Shown here piece by piece: positions 1 to 10,580 of a DNA stretch of 64,000 nucleotides. The stretch is from assembly GCA_018105865.1 (NCBI GenBank), contig CM030832.1, forward strand, positions 20,400,019-20,464,018. The letters are read 5' to 3'. The position numbers and the translations under genes are program-made. The stretch comes from Metaphire vulgaris. Its lineage: Eukaryota > Annelida > Clitellata > Crassiclitellata > Megascolecidae. Numbering within the stretch: the stretch's first letter is position 1; each line of letters opens with the position of its first letter. The notes below the pieces were generated by a model that did no database searches, was not told the origin of the DNA, and saw only the letters and a program-made list of their open reading frames with translations.

Positions 1-1750
1 GTAGAAAGGTCGTAACATATCTTTTGCAGGTCAAGGACGCTCTCGACCTTGATTCGGGTCATTCATTAAGCTCGTTGCGACCTCTGGACGCTCCTTCTGT
101 ACGATTCGTTAGTTGAAGGTTAAACTCGTTATTGACACTTGTTATCGACATCTAGAATAAGACGTAGAGAATTAAGGTTACATTTCTTAGGTTTCTGTTC
201 TTCGTCGCCATTTGATATTGATTTCGCCTTGGAGTTGATTATTTGAAGGTCACGCTCATAACCTTGACCTCTGCTTAATCGTTCACAGTGGATGTCATAC
301 TGACTTGCGATGCATTATTCCAGTGTTAGTTATTTTAACCTTCAAATGCCCTCCTCCAATATCGAGCACTCTAATGCTTTGTTATTCTAATGTTGACTGA
401 TATAGAGTTAAGTCTTTGTTTTGCCGATTGCCTTACCTAACGTTGCCTTATTGGCCTCTGCGATCACTCATGATCATTTGTATTTGTCCTTCGCCAAGGT
501 TACTTGCATAATCGTTGAAAGTCGTGTTCTTGATTAATTTCGTCAGTAAATGATCTTCTTATTGTTCTGTTTATAATAAAGTTAAGTTCTTATATTAAAA
601 GGTCGTTCTGTCATTCACAAGCACGGGCTGTCTCAGTCCGGGACGGGGGCCCAAGATTAACGCACGATTTCCCTCTTTGTCCTTAACCTTTCATCAGGGG
701 TCAATTAGCGGATTTCGCAACAATATCAATTGATTTCCGAATATAAATGCTATAATCGTATCGTAAAAGTAGATTTTTAGGTCGATTATTAGTCGAGTTT
801 GAAGCCATTTTGTGCGGTGCTGATTTATACGACTATAAGCCTATGTTACTATGTAATTTTCGAAGGCTCATTTGCGGCAGCGACTGCGCAATGTCGCAGC
901 CGTTCGCATAAATCAGACAATCAATTCTAAACACAATATTTAAACAATGATTATTAGTCCACATTAAATAAGTTAAACGGTATGCATGCCATCAGTGTAC
1001 CAAAATTTTCCAGATTTCTGTAGGGTCAGCATTTCTTGGCACACAATCAACGCAAACTGGCTTCACTTTCTGATACCCATAGTGCATAGATATCCCAAGT
1101 GTGTCAACTCTTGAGAAAAAAGCGTATTTCCGCTATTGACCGTCGCACAGTGGCGCCACGTTCGAAGGTTGTCCGTGTCGCTACAGAGACTACATGCGTA
1201 TTTCATGCAATGTCGCATTTTAAGGCGTTGTTTTATAATAATTATTATCAAATATTTTTTAACGATTCGGAGATTTGAAGCGTAATATATTGTATCGTCC
1301 ATCTGATCGAGGTATAATCAATTTTAGGTAAGTTTTCCTTTGTTTTATTAGTATTCACATGCTGTGTCAAAATCATTCTCGACCGTAACCATGCTATTAT
1401 TATAGCGCCTTTGTAAATGTTCAGCGCATCAGACGATGGTCACCATGTTCTCGCGGCGTATGTTCAACGAAGGGAAATGATATTGTGCATCTAAACTGCA
1501 TACACAATGTCGGAAAAGTGTACATCTTTTGGATTTCACAGGAGCTTCTAAGCCATTAAAATTGCATAAAAGTTCTTAAACTGGTATGTTTTAATTCGGC
1601 GCCATGTATTCTTGGTTGCAACACTAACTAGGGTAATAGATGGACCTACGTTTCTGGCAACTTTGGTTTCAAAAATGGAAGATAAAATCATAAATTGATT
1701 AGTCTTCAACATGTTTATGATCGAATTGTATCATTCACTTTTAGGAGATG
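1..1750. other. AT-rich sequence without recognised gene
   Basis: No reading frame here has a composition or motif I recognise. The longest open stretches are short and lack domain signatures. Imperfect repeats of a GTTGAAGGT-like motif occur between about 110 and 340. Around 873-897 there is an imperfect inverted repeat (GGCAGCGAC / GTCGCAGCC). It may be old, decayed repeat DNA, but nothing supports a family assignment. Confidence 0.4.
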
Positions 1751-1754
1751 CCAT

Positions 1755-2145
1755 GGAATAGCTGTGTAACTACATGCAATTCCAGCTACAACGGAACGGA
1801 ATATGACGGTGTTCCGTTTTTCTGCTGACGAAATTCTGAAGGCAAAATGGACTAGAACCATTCGCATGGAAAACTTTACACCGACTAAGAACAGTGTTGT
1901 ATGGATCAAGCATTTCGCACAAGAATTTCTAGTGCTCGAAGAGGAAATTTTACAACATGACAGTTCAGTGAAACTGGTACCAAGTTCGAGGTTGACAGAT
2001 GTAGCTTATCCTTCAGTTTTTCAGAATTTGCCTTTGTCTTTTTCATCACAGCTCTTGAAGAAACGCCGAGCCCCAGATGATCCCCAGATGATCGTCAGTC
2101 AGAAATGGACTTTCGTGATCACCAAGCATTCACTGACATGTTAGC
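1755..2145 (+). pseudogene. decayed THAP-domain fragment
   Basis: The frame from 1803 gives a peptide with the second half of a THAP zinc-finger domain: FRFSADEILKAKW, an NFTPTKNSVVW segment where the domain normally has its second cysteine, a following KHFAQEF, and an AYPSVFQNLP box like the AVPTIF signature. The first cysteine pair seems to lie just upstream in another frame (around 1765-1800), so a frameshift separates the halves. The usual cysteine before KHF reads W. THAP domains bind DNA and occur in P-element transposases and THAP family proteins. This copy is not the N-terminus of the P element at 3.5-9.66 kb, which has its own THAP domain on the other strand. It is probably a relic of a second THAP transposase. 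Confidence 0.6.
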
Positions 2146-2361
2146 GACATTGGCCTAATGACTTCTCTTGAGAGCTTAAAAACTGGATATATTCATCACC
2201 TAACTGACAGATGGATTACTAAACAATGACTCATGTCTCCATATATGTTTGATTGACATTTCAGATATTCCAAGTTTGAAGGTTACTATTTTTCTAAATG
2301 TTGACTTTCATGTTACTGGTTTTTGTGATGGTGTTCAATTAAACAGTTAAGATTAAACAGT

Positions 2362-2694
2362 TTGTCCTGGGTTTTGACACCAACACAAATGTTAGACCAA
2401 TACTGGTCAAATTTTGATTCAATTATTAGCCATTTAGAAAATATGTACTCTAAAGTAAAGTTAAGAGATGATGCAAACATGCAATTTGTACTGTGTTTAC
2501 TGCAAGAGTTGTGCGATGATGATGAGCGTGATTCTCATTTCACATTGCAGGGTAAGCAAAGTGGGTTTGGCAGACATCGGAGCAATCAAGGCCCCTGTCC
2601 CTTTAAGGTGGAAACATTGCATTGGCACAAGAAGCGTAGCAGTAGTAGTACTGTAGTAGTAGTAGCGCCTATTGTCACAAGAAGCTGTGGATAG
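2362..2694 (+). pseudogene. unrecognised open frame downstream of THAP fragment
   Basis: An open frame of 110 codons begins WVLTPTQMLDQYWSNFDS and contains a polar stretch with RDDANMQFVLCLLQEL. It follows the THAP fragment on the same strand and could be a continuation of that relic, but I recognise no domain. It ends in a short AGT-repeat tract (about 2638-2665), so its 3' third is probably not coding. Confidence 0.25.
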
Positions 2695-2699
2695 TCTAA

Positions 2700-3519
2700 T
2701 ATGCCTAACTCCCACCCCAACTGCGGTCTTCAGTCTGTGCAATGACTGTTGCTTCTAGGCCTAGCCAGGCTGCTTGCATTGGTTGTCAGGTGTACCCGTC
2801 AAGTTCAAACAGTCGACTAAACCCCATGGGATCTACGTTGCATCTGAGGGTTTAAAATGAAATTATCTTGCTGATGGTGCATTTCTGTGATTAAGAGAAA
2901 AATCAGTCTTGATCAGTAGTGTGAAACTAACTGTTCTAATTAACAAGGTCACAGCACGTTACTGTCAAACGCTCATTAGCACTACATGCAAATAAGGGCT
3001 TCACACACACACACACAGAGTCACAATGCGATACATTCAGAGGTCATTAATGCTACATTCAAACAAAGAGCTGTTCAACTCTACAGCATAAAAGGTGACA
3101 GTCTTACAGTTTATAACTGCTATGAATACTGAAACTTGGAATATTACACCAAACAATATTATGGTGATAATGACATCATGAAAAAGTGGGTCTCACTACA
3201 CAGCACTTTGGCCGACTGCACATAACTGACCACATAGACAAGTGCCAAGTAAAATTTCCACTCTGTACTGGGCAAATCACTCTTCAAAATTACTAGTCTG
3301 AAATTCACAAATTAAAAATAAAAACACAGAAGGCTCAACCACCACAGAATTTCTTCTCATAGTACAATTTTTTTAAAGACATTGATAAACTTCGTTTTAT
3401 AAATGCAAACAGAATTAGAACACAGTATGTAGTCCAAAAACACAGTAGTGTTTCTGAAGCTACTATAATTAGGCCTATAAACATAAAAGCAGCTTTTGGC
3501 TAAAATTGTCAAGTTTAAT
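2700..3519. other. no gene recognised; short CA repeat
   Basis: This is the spacer downstream of the P-element 3' end. It holds a short (CA)n tract at about 3003-3018 and several AT-rich stretches. The P element's 3' terminal repeat should lie here or just beyond, but I could not pair it with a matching 5' end. Confidence 0.4.
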
Positions 3520-3522
3520 TTA

Positions 3523-4266
3523 GCACAACTTAGCAGCTTTCCGTTTAGTTTTTGTTGCCGTTCTTGACAAGGACTCTTTGTTTAATGACTTAGCATGCCA
3601 GTGCAGCCTTGTCACCGCATAGTAAACAGCAATTTCAGCTGCAAGCCAACCTGCATGGTCTGCGCATAGTAACGCACGTACAGGAAGAAAGGCAGTTAAT
3701 CCATCCTCAATAATTTGATTTATCACAAATGGATCGATGTCCTGTTGCAAATATGATGCAACAACGGCTTCTAATTTACGCAGTGCTTCATATAAAGTGT
3801 TGCTCGGCCAACAGAGTGCACCACGCAATTTAATATTTATTAGACTTGTGCCAGTATCGCTTGATGGTGATGATGAAATAGCAGACAAGCATGTGTAACA
3901 TTTCGTAACACGGCGGCAGTGACGCACAACAAATCCAGCAACATAATAGACTATATTGTCTTTTGTTGTACAATCTGACAATTGTTCGCTGGGTTTGGGT
4001 TCGGTATCAGAATCATAATCTTCGTTGCTAAATGCAGCCATTGCATCTAGACATTCAGCTGCAGTCGAGACAGCCTGTGCTCTCTTTGTGGTTGTTCTGA
4101 TGTTAGGCTTAAGTTGAACGGCTATACCAATCGATTCAACCGAGGAGCAGTGTTTTGGTAGACGCAGTAGACTGTAGACGGACAGCAGGCGATAAAGATA
4201 TAGAAACATTGTGGCAGATGGGTGGTCATCACATCCGGCTGCATATCTGATTAGGCCAAAGAAACG
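3523..4266 (-). CDS. P-element last exon, C-terminal domain
   Basis: The exon opens after a TCTTGCAG acceptor with RFFGLIRYAAGCDDHPSA, the conserved E/RFFG-IR-GG-NDHP block of P transposases. It continues through an acidic linker (YDSDTEPKPSEQ) to VYYVAGFVVRHCRRVTKCYTC, the conserved AGYV motif with a CxxC pair. It ends KTKRKAAKLC followed by a stop. About 248 codons are intact, the best preserved part of this gene. Confidence 0.85.
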
Positions 4267-4598
4267 CTGCAAGACAAAGTTAGACCATAATAACACGTAC
4301 AACTCTGAAAAGCAGTGCCCATAAACTGATGAACTTCATAACTGACCAAGTCAGGGCCTTTTTAACGTGCAGTGATACACAAAATGTGCAGTGATAAAAT
4401 GAAAGTGTTCAGTGGTAAAATGCAATTTTCTGTGCCTTGTTCAGTGATAAATTTTCAGGACAATTTTTTTCTAATTTTTAACGTGGATGTCCACAAATTG
4501 TCTGAATTTAGTTCAGTGATAATTGAACAAACTTATTAAGATTAGGATAACATTGTTAAAAAGTAATAACTTTAATTTAAAATACAACTACAATATAC

Positions 4599-4792
4599 CT
4601 CAAGCGGGTCCTGACTGAATTTTGACGTTAATATATACTGATATTTTAACAGGTCTTGAGACAACTGAATTGTCGATATCAACGTCACTCGGAGACCAAC
4701 ACTGGTTGAAGCAGACAGGAACTTAGTGCAGCCTAGAGCTGTAGTATGAGCTTCCCATCTGTCCAGCCATGCCAAGCAATCTTGCAAGAACT
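4599..4792 (-). CDS. P-element exon (LRVTLISTIQLS segment)
   Basis: The exon starts after a TTTGCAG acceptor with FLQDCLAWLDRWE and contains FLSASTSVGLRVTL followed by YILTSKFSQDPLE. THAP9/P proteins have FLTxSTAxGLRVTL and YxLTxKLNQDxLExFFG. The last part continues directly in the next exon (RFFGLIR), which supports the GAG|GTATAT donor at 4599 and the acceptor at 4267. Confidence 0.8.
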
Positions 4793-5004
4793 GCAAACAT
4801 AATGCCAAGAATTTCAATATAGAGCATCACAACCATGTCATACTTGGCATTTAACACTGCCACCAAACATAAAAGCTTAATAACAGCATAATTGCATCAA
4901 TCGTTTCATCACAAGCATAACTGTCATGCACCAATGGGTTATTTCTACAGCGATATTTCAACAGATAAGTAAGTAAAATGTAAATACATTGCAGGTTTAA
5001 CGTA

Positions 5005-5182
5005 CCATTAACTTTTCTGAATTTAGGCGTAATCCTTCCACAGGTAGTTTAGCATTAAGAATGTCAAATAATCTGTTCATTCTGCGAACAAACGAAACAG
5101 TAGCTGTGACATCTTGAAGAAGTCCAATGCCTTGCTGACGGTAAAATGTTAAAGCGTCTGCGACGGAGTTGCTGAACAACTG
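5005..5182 (-). CDS. P-element exon (LFSNSVADAL segment)
   Basis: After a TTAACAG acceptor the exon reads LFSNSVADALTFYRQQG and NRLFDILNAKLPVEGL, ending at an ATG|GTACGT donor. LFSxSVAxAL and the NxLFDxLNS segment are hallmarks of the P-element C-terminal half. The frame is open. Confidence 0.75.
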
Positions 5183-5415
5183 TTAACGGACACAATTATA
5201 TGTTTCATTTCTGGAGCATCATTTTTTAAAATTTATCTATCAATCAGAACGACGAATCATAGTTTCATTATGTAACGTATGATCAAATTTAGCAGTTAAT
5301 TTGACATGAAACTTATGATAAACTGCAACTATGTGTTGCTTTTAAATTGTGATAGTTGCATATGAAAAGTATAGCAATGGGCTAATCATTGTAGAAGTTT
5401 ATTCAACTTCATACC

Positions 5416-5563
5416 TGTACTGCTAGTCGTACATTCATTCGCTGAAGATTGTTTGGATTTACATGTGCCGACGACAGCCTTGGTGCTGCACGCAGGCCAC
5501 CGTTGCACGAATCAACATGCAACAAATCCACAAAATGAGACAGTTTCACAGATCCATCAGGCA
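5416..5563 (-). CDS. P-element exon (LPDGSVKLSHF segment)
   Basis: This short exon is open throughout. It starts LPDGSVKLSHFVDLL and ends RMNVRLAVQ directly at a CAG|GTATG donor. The order of motifs matches P/THAP9 proteins between the catalytic aspartate segment and the FSxSVAxAL segment. A plausible acceptor lies just upstream. It is too short to stand out as a frame by itself, and the flanking exons identify it. Confidence 0.7.
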
Positions 5564-5789
5564 GCTGATGAAAACAAACTTATAGCACTAAATATGACAA
5601 TGTTAAATGTTTAGCTGATTAATAATCCATTCCCAGAAAATACGTTATGTTACATTGTCATCGCATGTACAATTGTACATGCATCACTACTCACCATGTG
5701 TGTGAACACATTCTGATGTAAACCCAAATATGAAACTTGAAGAAAGTTATGTTTTAAATGAATTTACAAAAGTGATGTAAAATTTAGAA

Positions 5790-6012
5790 ATACCGAAAAT
5801 TCCTTCTTGTTCAGCAAGTTGTTTCGGATACATTTGAATAAGTGCACATAATCAGAAAAGAAATATAGACGATCCTGCTCCCGACTGCTATCTGACATAG
5901 CCAAGACAGGATGAGAAATGCTATTGCAAACATTGTCTGAGCAACCTCTAATGCCAAACTCCTTCCAAACGCCTCGGTTTGTTGTGCTACCATCACATAT
6001 AATGCCATCAAC
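5790..6012 (-). CDS. P-element exon, catalytic aspartate segment
   Basis: The exon follows a TTATTTGTAG acceptor. It reads VDGIICDGSTTNRGVWKEFG and later YFFSDYVHLFKCIRNN, both close to the matching P/THAP9 segments (VDGxVCDGAxTN and FSDxPHLIKxxRN). These segments carry acidic and histidine residues of the RNase H-like fold. The exon runs into LLNKKEF and a GTATTT donor near 5790. No stop is present. Confidence 0.75.
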
Positions 6013-6195
6013 CTACAAATAACAGGAACGAAACAACGTATGTCAGTAATTGTAATACTGTACTCATTGAACAACTTAACATATCTCCCCGGTTGACAAA
6101 GTCATCTGTGCAATGATAAATTCTATGAACTATCTAAAGATAAGATAACTGTGACACTGTACGCATAACATTAAATAAAATGCCTCTGTTTATAC

Positions 6196-6640
6196 CATGA
6201 AGCCATGACTTTCAAGTGCAAACAACAGCTTCAGCAACATCTTTGAGAGTATTGAAGACGATACAGGTCCATTTGAGAGAAACATCGCTACTGTTTGAAC
6301 CCAGCTGCTTTTCAATGGTCGATACATAAACACCAGACCACTATTGGCCGACTGCTGTGACTTACCATTGTTACTGGAAAATTCACCCAAATCTACAATC
6401 CCTTCAAACTGTAAATCTTTGATTCTAAATTTAATTCCTTCTGCAGTTTGATCTCATCAAATATCAAAACGCCATGACGGTCTGCATCAGATGTTGATCT
6501 CTGTTGCAATTGACAAAGAATGTCTTCAGCTATCCCAGTGTCAGCACGAATGGCATCAATGTACCGTCCCAACGTTGCGTGAAGGCAGAGGCAGAAAAGC
6601 GGTGATCACGCAAATGTGCATAAGCCTTCGGACTCTTAAT
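6196..6640 (-). pseudogene. P-element exon, start of RNase H-like catalytic region, frameshifted
   Basis: Two reading frames are needed. The first carries RYIDAIRADTGIAEDILCQL and HGVLIFDEIKLQKE, the latter holding an aspartate typical of the P-element catalytic core. The second carries GIVDLGEFSSNN and GLVFMYRPLKSSWVQTVAMF. A frameshift near 6420 separates them, and another near 6660 separates this exon from the coiled coil. The exon ends at a good donor (ATG then GTATAAAC on the minus strand, about 6196). Within P elements this part binds the GTP/DNA complex and forms the first strands of the RNase H fold. Confidence 0.75.
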
Positions 6641-6859
6641 GCGCAACAAAATGCATGTAAGGATCAACTGTTATCATATCTCACACCTTTTGGACTTCTA
6701 GCTGTCAACTGTTTCACACACTGCTTCACCATCAGCTGCTGGTTACCTGGAAGACTAGAAATGGCATTGCTTACATTGGATGCTGCTGCTGCACTTAAGA
6801 GACGTTTTCTCAATTGACGCAACATTAGACGATATGTACACATGCGATTTCGCAAGTTA

Positions 6860-8721
6860 CACTGGTCAACAAATTTTATGCAAGTTTTTGTTTCCTCTAC
6901 AAATTTTGGTGAAACTAATAGATTTTGACTTGCTGAACACAAATATGTATTTAGAATTTCTGTATCACGTAAGGTTTTTAAGAAATCGACAATTTATAGC
7001 ATTTAGTATTGTAACGTCTTCTGCAACATAATCCTACAGAAGGATCTAGGCAATAATGACAAGACATGAGAAAATTAGAAATGTTTTGCTGTAGATTTTC
7101 GTTTGTAGTCATTGTCCTGTGCTTCACGTATCAGTGACCAACAGTAGTCTCCGAGCATAGACGGACTCCACTTTCCCTGGTAGCGTTTCTCGATGCTGGC
7201 AATGTCTTTGTGAAATCTTTCACCATGTTCATCACTGACGGCGCCGAGATTGTCGGGAAGAAGTCCAAGTGAGACTGAAGGAAGTGTATCTTCAGTGACA
7301 TGTTGCATTTCATTGCCTTGTAAGCTTGTAGCAGATTTCCAACTTGTTCAACATAGTTTGGCGCCTTGTAGTTGCCCAGAAAGTTAGCAACAACATCCCT
7401 GAAGGCTGTCCAGGCAACATGCTCGGCACCCTGCAGAAGGCCCTCAAAGTGACTGTCCTTGAGCATCTCTCGAATCTGTGGGCCAACAAAACGCCTTCTT
7501 TTATTTTAGCATCACTGGTGCGTGAAACCTGTCGTAAGTATGTAAAGGCTTCACTTTCTTTGTTCATTGCTTTGACAAAGTTTTTCATTAACCCAAGTTT
7601 GATGTGCAAAGGTGGGAGATAAATGCAATTCTGCTTGATTTTTTGACAAATCTAAGTCTCTGACCAGATCATTGAACTCTGCCTGAGAAATCAAATGAGG
7701 ATTGCTGGATGCCGATGGCTCAAACTCTGGGTCTTCCGTAGCTGAATCATCAACTATCTGCAGCATTTCATCTGTCTCTGCATGCTCGTCCTCGTCCTCC
7801 AGTGTCCAAAACTCAGAGGGGAGGGGTTTGGAACAGGAAGACTCTCGTCGTGTGGAACTGGTCTCATTGCGAGGCAAGGTTAGGATACTCAATAGACTTC
7901 CTATTCTTTGAAGAAAATCCTGTAACATTCGTCATGCAGAAATAGCAATCCGTTACATGATTATTCTGCTCCCTCCATATCATTGGTATGGCGAATGTCA
8001 TGGATGGACGCTTACCTGCAAGCCAAGCTCGCAGACTGGTAGCACAAGATGAACAACATATATGAGGTGCCCATACTTTGCCTGAGAAATCGGTCGCCAA
8101 TTTTGCATCCAAAGTATAACTCATATCCTTTCTTTATGATTGCTGTCATACTCCGCTTCTGTGATTTCAACGTAAACTCTCCACAGATGTAGCAGAACGT
8201 GTCACTGCTAATGCGACATCGACGCGACATTTCAGAAACTTTAATTAAATTAGTTAATATATTCAATTCACAGCCTTTACGTAAACAGTTATATCTCATC
8301 AAATAGAAAGACTGCAGCTGCTTCCTAGTGCTGCTTGGTATTTATATAGGACTGCGTAACCATAGCAACAATACATGCTAGGCATGTAGTCTTGAAGACA
8401 GGTTTGGGCGCGTCTGGGCATGTCTGGACATGCCTAATTATACTAATTTTCAAAATCCATGTAGTTAAGTGAGCCAGCAGTGCATATTACATCTGTTATG
8501 GCGGTCACATAAGATTCTTGCCTAACCTGAATACCCATAACTCAGATAACTCTCGAAAACCACGATTTTAAAATTCTTATAATTTTAAAACTTAAAATCA
8601 GCTTTTTCTAAAAAAAACTTACGTGATAGGAAAATTTCAAAATTATTCCTGTAATCAGCATGACAAAATCTACCTGGAACACCAGAAATTGCACAGGAAA
8701 CAAAAACCTTGTTGACCAGTG
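6860..8721 (-). mobile_element. unclassified DNA transposon, copy 1 (internally deleted), TIR CACTGGTCAACAA
   Basis: The element is bounded by inverted repeats starting CACTGGTCAACAA at 6860 and its complement ending at 8721. TTA flanks both sides (6857-6859 and 8722-8724), a 3-bp target duplication. Removing the element plus one TTA restores an open P-element coiled coil (SINN to LRNR), which fixes both ends. On the minus strand it encodes the same protein as 51623-55683, but the middle is gone: the frame jumps from KNQAEL straight to LPPL-type sequence (near 7640). The lost part held both proposed catalytic aspartates. It is therefore a 1862-bp non-autonomous derivative. CACTG ends and 3-bp TSDs resemble CACTA/EnSpm elements. 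The protein does not resemble a CACTA transposase as I know it. Confidence 0.85.
7075..8302 (-). pseudogene. transposase-like gene of CACTG element, copy 1, deleted and frameshifted
   Basis: Reading right to left: an N-terminal cysteine-rich region (FCYICGEF, then VWAPHICCSSC and CYFCMTNVTGF, perhaps a zinc-binding module), LAGKRPSMTFAIPMIWRE, an acidic linker (EDEDEHAETDE), ISQAEFNDLVRDLDLSKNQA, and after the deletion LPPL..KLGLMKNFVKAMNK, CNMSLKIHFLQSHLDFFP and DEHGERFHKDIASIEKRYQG. At least three frame changes are needed. Proteins of this kind recur as uncharacterised multi-copy entries in arthropod and other invertebrate genomes. The EHGERFH segment is my candidate for the catalytic glutamate. 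Confidence 0.7.
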
Positions 8722-9659
8722 TTATTGATGCTGCGTTGTCTAACAGTTTTCAACAATTTCCTTGAATCATTTTTCCTAAATTGTGCAGCTGATGTTTGCA
8801 ATAACTTTCTGAAGCGGCGACAAGCTAAACACCGTGCCCCATTCACAGTCAGTCCGATGCAGTTGACATGTCTCCACTTACCATTTTCAAACACACCTTT
8901 ATGACTGTATTTAATGTTGTCAGTTACTTCCTCCTCTGAACTTCCAGGACAGTCTTTGGCTGCATCAACTAAATCCATGACTTGATGAAACTGTTGAATT
9001 GTTGTAACCATGTTGCAGTTTGGAAGAGAAGAACTTTTCCCGTTACAGTAGATCTGAATTGTCATATCTGTAAAAACTGTAACTGATCGTACAACAGATA
9101 GCTGCCCATTAACAACACTTACTTTACCAAAACAGATGCAATCACTACTGGCACTACTAATCCAACTTTTCAGACATAATGACGTGTGTTGATGAGTTAA
9201 ACTCTCAAAATCCAAATGATCATTGAAAATTGGGTCAATTTCTATTTGTTGTTGACGTCGCCTCTTCTCTTTTCTACCATTTTGTAGCACAGAATCAAGT
9301 GAAGCAGATCTTGTACGTTTCACACGTCTTTGACCGACTGTCTTTGTAAGATATTTTGGTAAGTTAGGAAAAATTGTTGGAACAGCATCATCAGCGAGTC
9401 TAGGGCGACCCCGATCTATTGAAATAACCTGTCCACCCACAACTGTTGTGTAGGCTCGATCAATAAACCGAGACTCAAAGTGATTTTCACAAACTTTACA
9501 ATTTTCGGTCAAGGCTTTGTCTGCTCTAGGAATAGCCCTGCTCCAAGCAGCAAGTTTTGATGGGCTTTTGGGGGGCTTGAACAAGCTGAACTTTGTGGTA
9601 CAGCTTTTATAACCAGACGTGCATCCTGGAACAAAACACTTTGAGCTGTTGGTCGGCAT
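8722..9659 (-). CDS. P-element exon 1: THAP domain and coiled-coil start
   Basis: This exon begins at an ATG followed by a canonical THAP zinc finger: C8 and C13 (CFVPGC), C57 and H60 (CKVCENH), then the AVPTIFPNLP box near residues 92-101. These four ligands are the C2CH zinc site and the proline box is the family signature. A basic stretch (RKEKRRRQQQ) follows and could be a nuclear signal. The frame then runs to about residue 312 (LKTVRQRSINN), where it enters the inserted transposon. The last 16 or so residues of the apparent frame come from that insert. After the insert, the frame resumes at 6859 as LRNRMCTYRLMLRQLRKRLL. The exon itself has no stop and looks well preserved. Confidence 0.85.
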
Positions 9660-10580
9660 CCTGCAAACTGCAATTGGAATTACCGGTAATAGTCAGAAAC
9701 TAATTGCATCAATCATGCATGCAGGTGATAAAAAAGGTACATGATTATTAACTAAACCGGGCTATTTCATGCAAGAAAATATTAAAATGTAATTCATAAT
9801 CACTTGTTGTTGACTACTAAATAACTTCCTTAAATAACTTTTACGCTTTATTTTAACTTTTTACTGGTTTTATAATGTGGGCAGACAATTCCTGCAGCTC
9901 AGCGCTTATCACCACGGACTGACCTCTGGATTACAACCTCGAATCACCACGGACAAGATCACGACTACGATTATTTACTTAAGCGACCATCGACTGGTGC
10001 CGATGCACTACTACAATGGCGCTAAAGAAGTCTACTACTACTAATTACTCAAATATCGCTCACCATTCGTTACTTAGTTTCTCGGTGCATAACACACTAA
10101 ATCATCTATCAAATCATCAATAAAAATCACCAAGTTACTCGCATATGTACAGAAAACGATACGGATTCGTCTAGTAAACTACTTATACAATTATTATTCA
10201 CTGGCTAGGTTCATTTGGGTCGGTTGTTCGGAAGGAAAGAATTCGTACAAAAAGACTTTAAAATGGGCATTTTATTACTTTACATAAAACATACGTACAA
10301 ACATACATACCGAATCACTAATACGCAAGTCGTAAACAGCTAATAAGTGATAAAATCCTTTTGTTATCCCTAAAAATCACACTTGAAACAACATTACAAC
10401 CAATACAACTAGCTAAAAGGCGGACAACGTAGAACTCTAGCGACACCTTCCGGAAGTCAATGATTATCGGCCAAATGTTGAACACAGGGGCTAATGTGAG
10501 TTGTTCGACTTTAGTATTATAAGGATTATGCTGATACCATAGACTCTGTCTTGTGATATTACAGTCTATGGTGTACCCTA
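9660..10580. other. no gene recognised (P-element 5' flank)
   Basis: AT-rich sequence upstream of the P-element start codon. The P 5' terminal repeat may lie here, but no match to the 3' side was found by eye. The second half contains no frame of interest. An imperfect inverted pair, ACCATAGACTCTGTC / TTACAGTCTATGGT, lies near 10537-10571. Confidence 0.4.

Larger units (their letters stand above)
3523..9659 (-). pseudogene. P-element transposase (THAP9-like), multi-exon, interrupted and frameshifted
   Basis: A P-element DNA transposase gene reads right to left over about 6 kb. Order: a THAP domain (9659-9350), a basic linker and coiled-coil region (to 8722 and then 6859-6660), the catalytic RNase H-like region (6640-5800) and the P-specific C-terminal region ending at 3523. 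The RNase H part shows GLVFMYRPLKSSWVQ and VDGIICDGSTTNRG. The C-terminus shows RFFGLIRYAAGCDDHPSA and VYYVAGFVVRHCRR, as in THAP9 and Drosophila P. Plausible splice sites bound exons at about 6012-5790, 5563-5416, 5182-5005, 4792-4599 and 4266-3523. The coiled coil is split by a transposon at 6860-8721, and at least two frameshifts lie between 6660 and 6390. The gene is therefore inactive, although its 3' exons remain open. Confidence 0.9.

Noticed and set aside
1063..1302. 79-codon minus-strand frame
   Set aside because: No start context, domain or homology that I recognise; consistent with chance in AT-rich DNA.
7702..7911. Serine-rich plus-strand frame
   Set aside because: Antisense shadow of the acidic linker (Asp/Glu codons) of the CACTG element gene.
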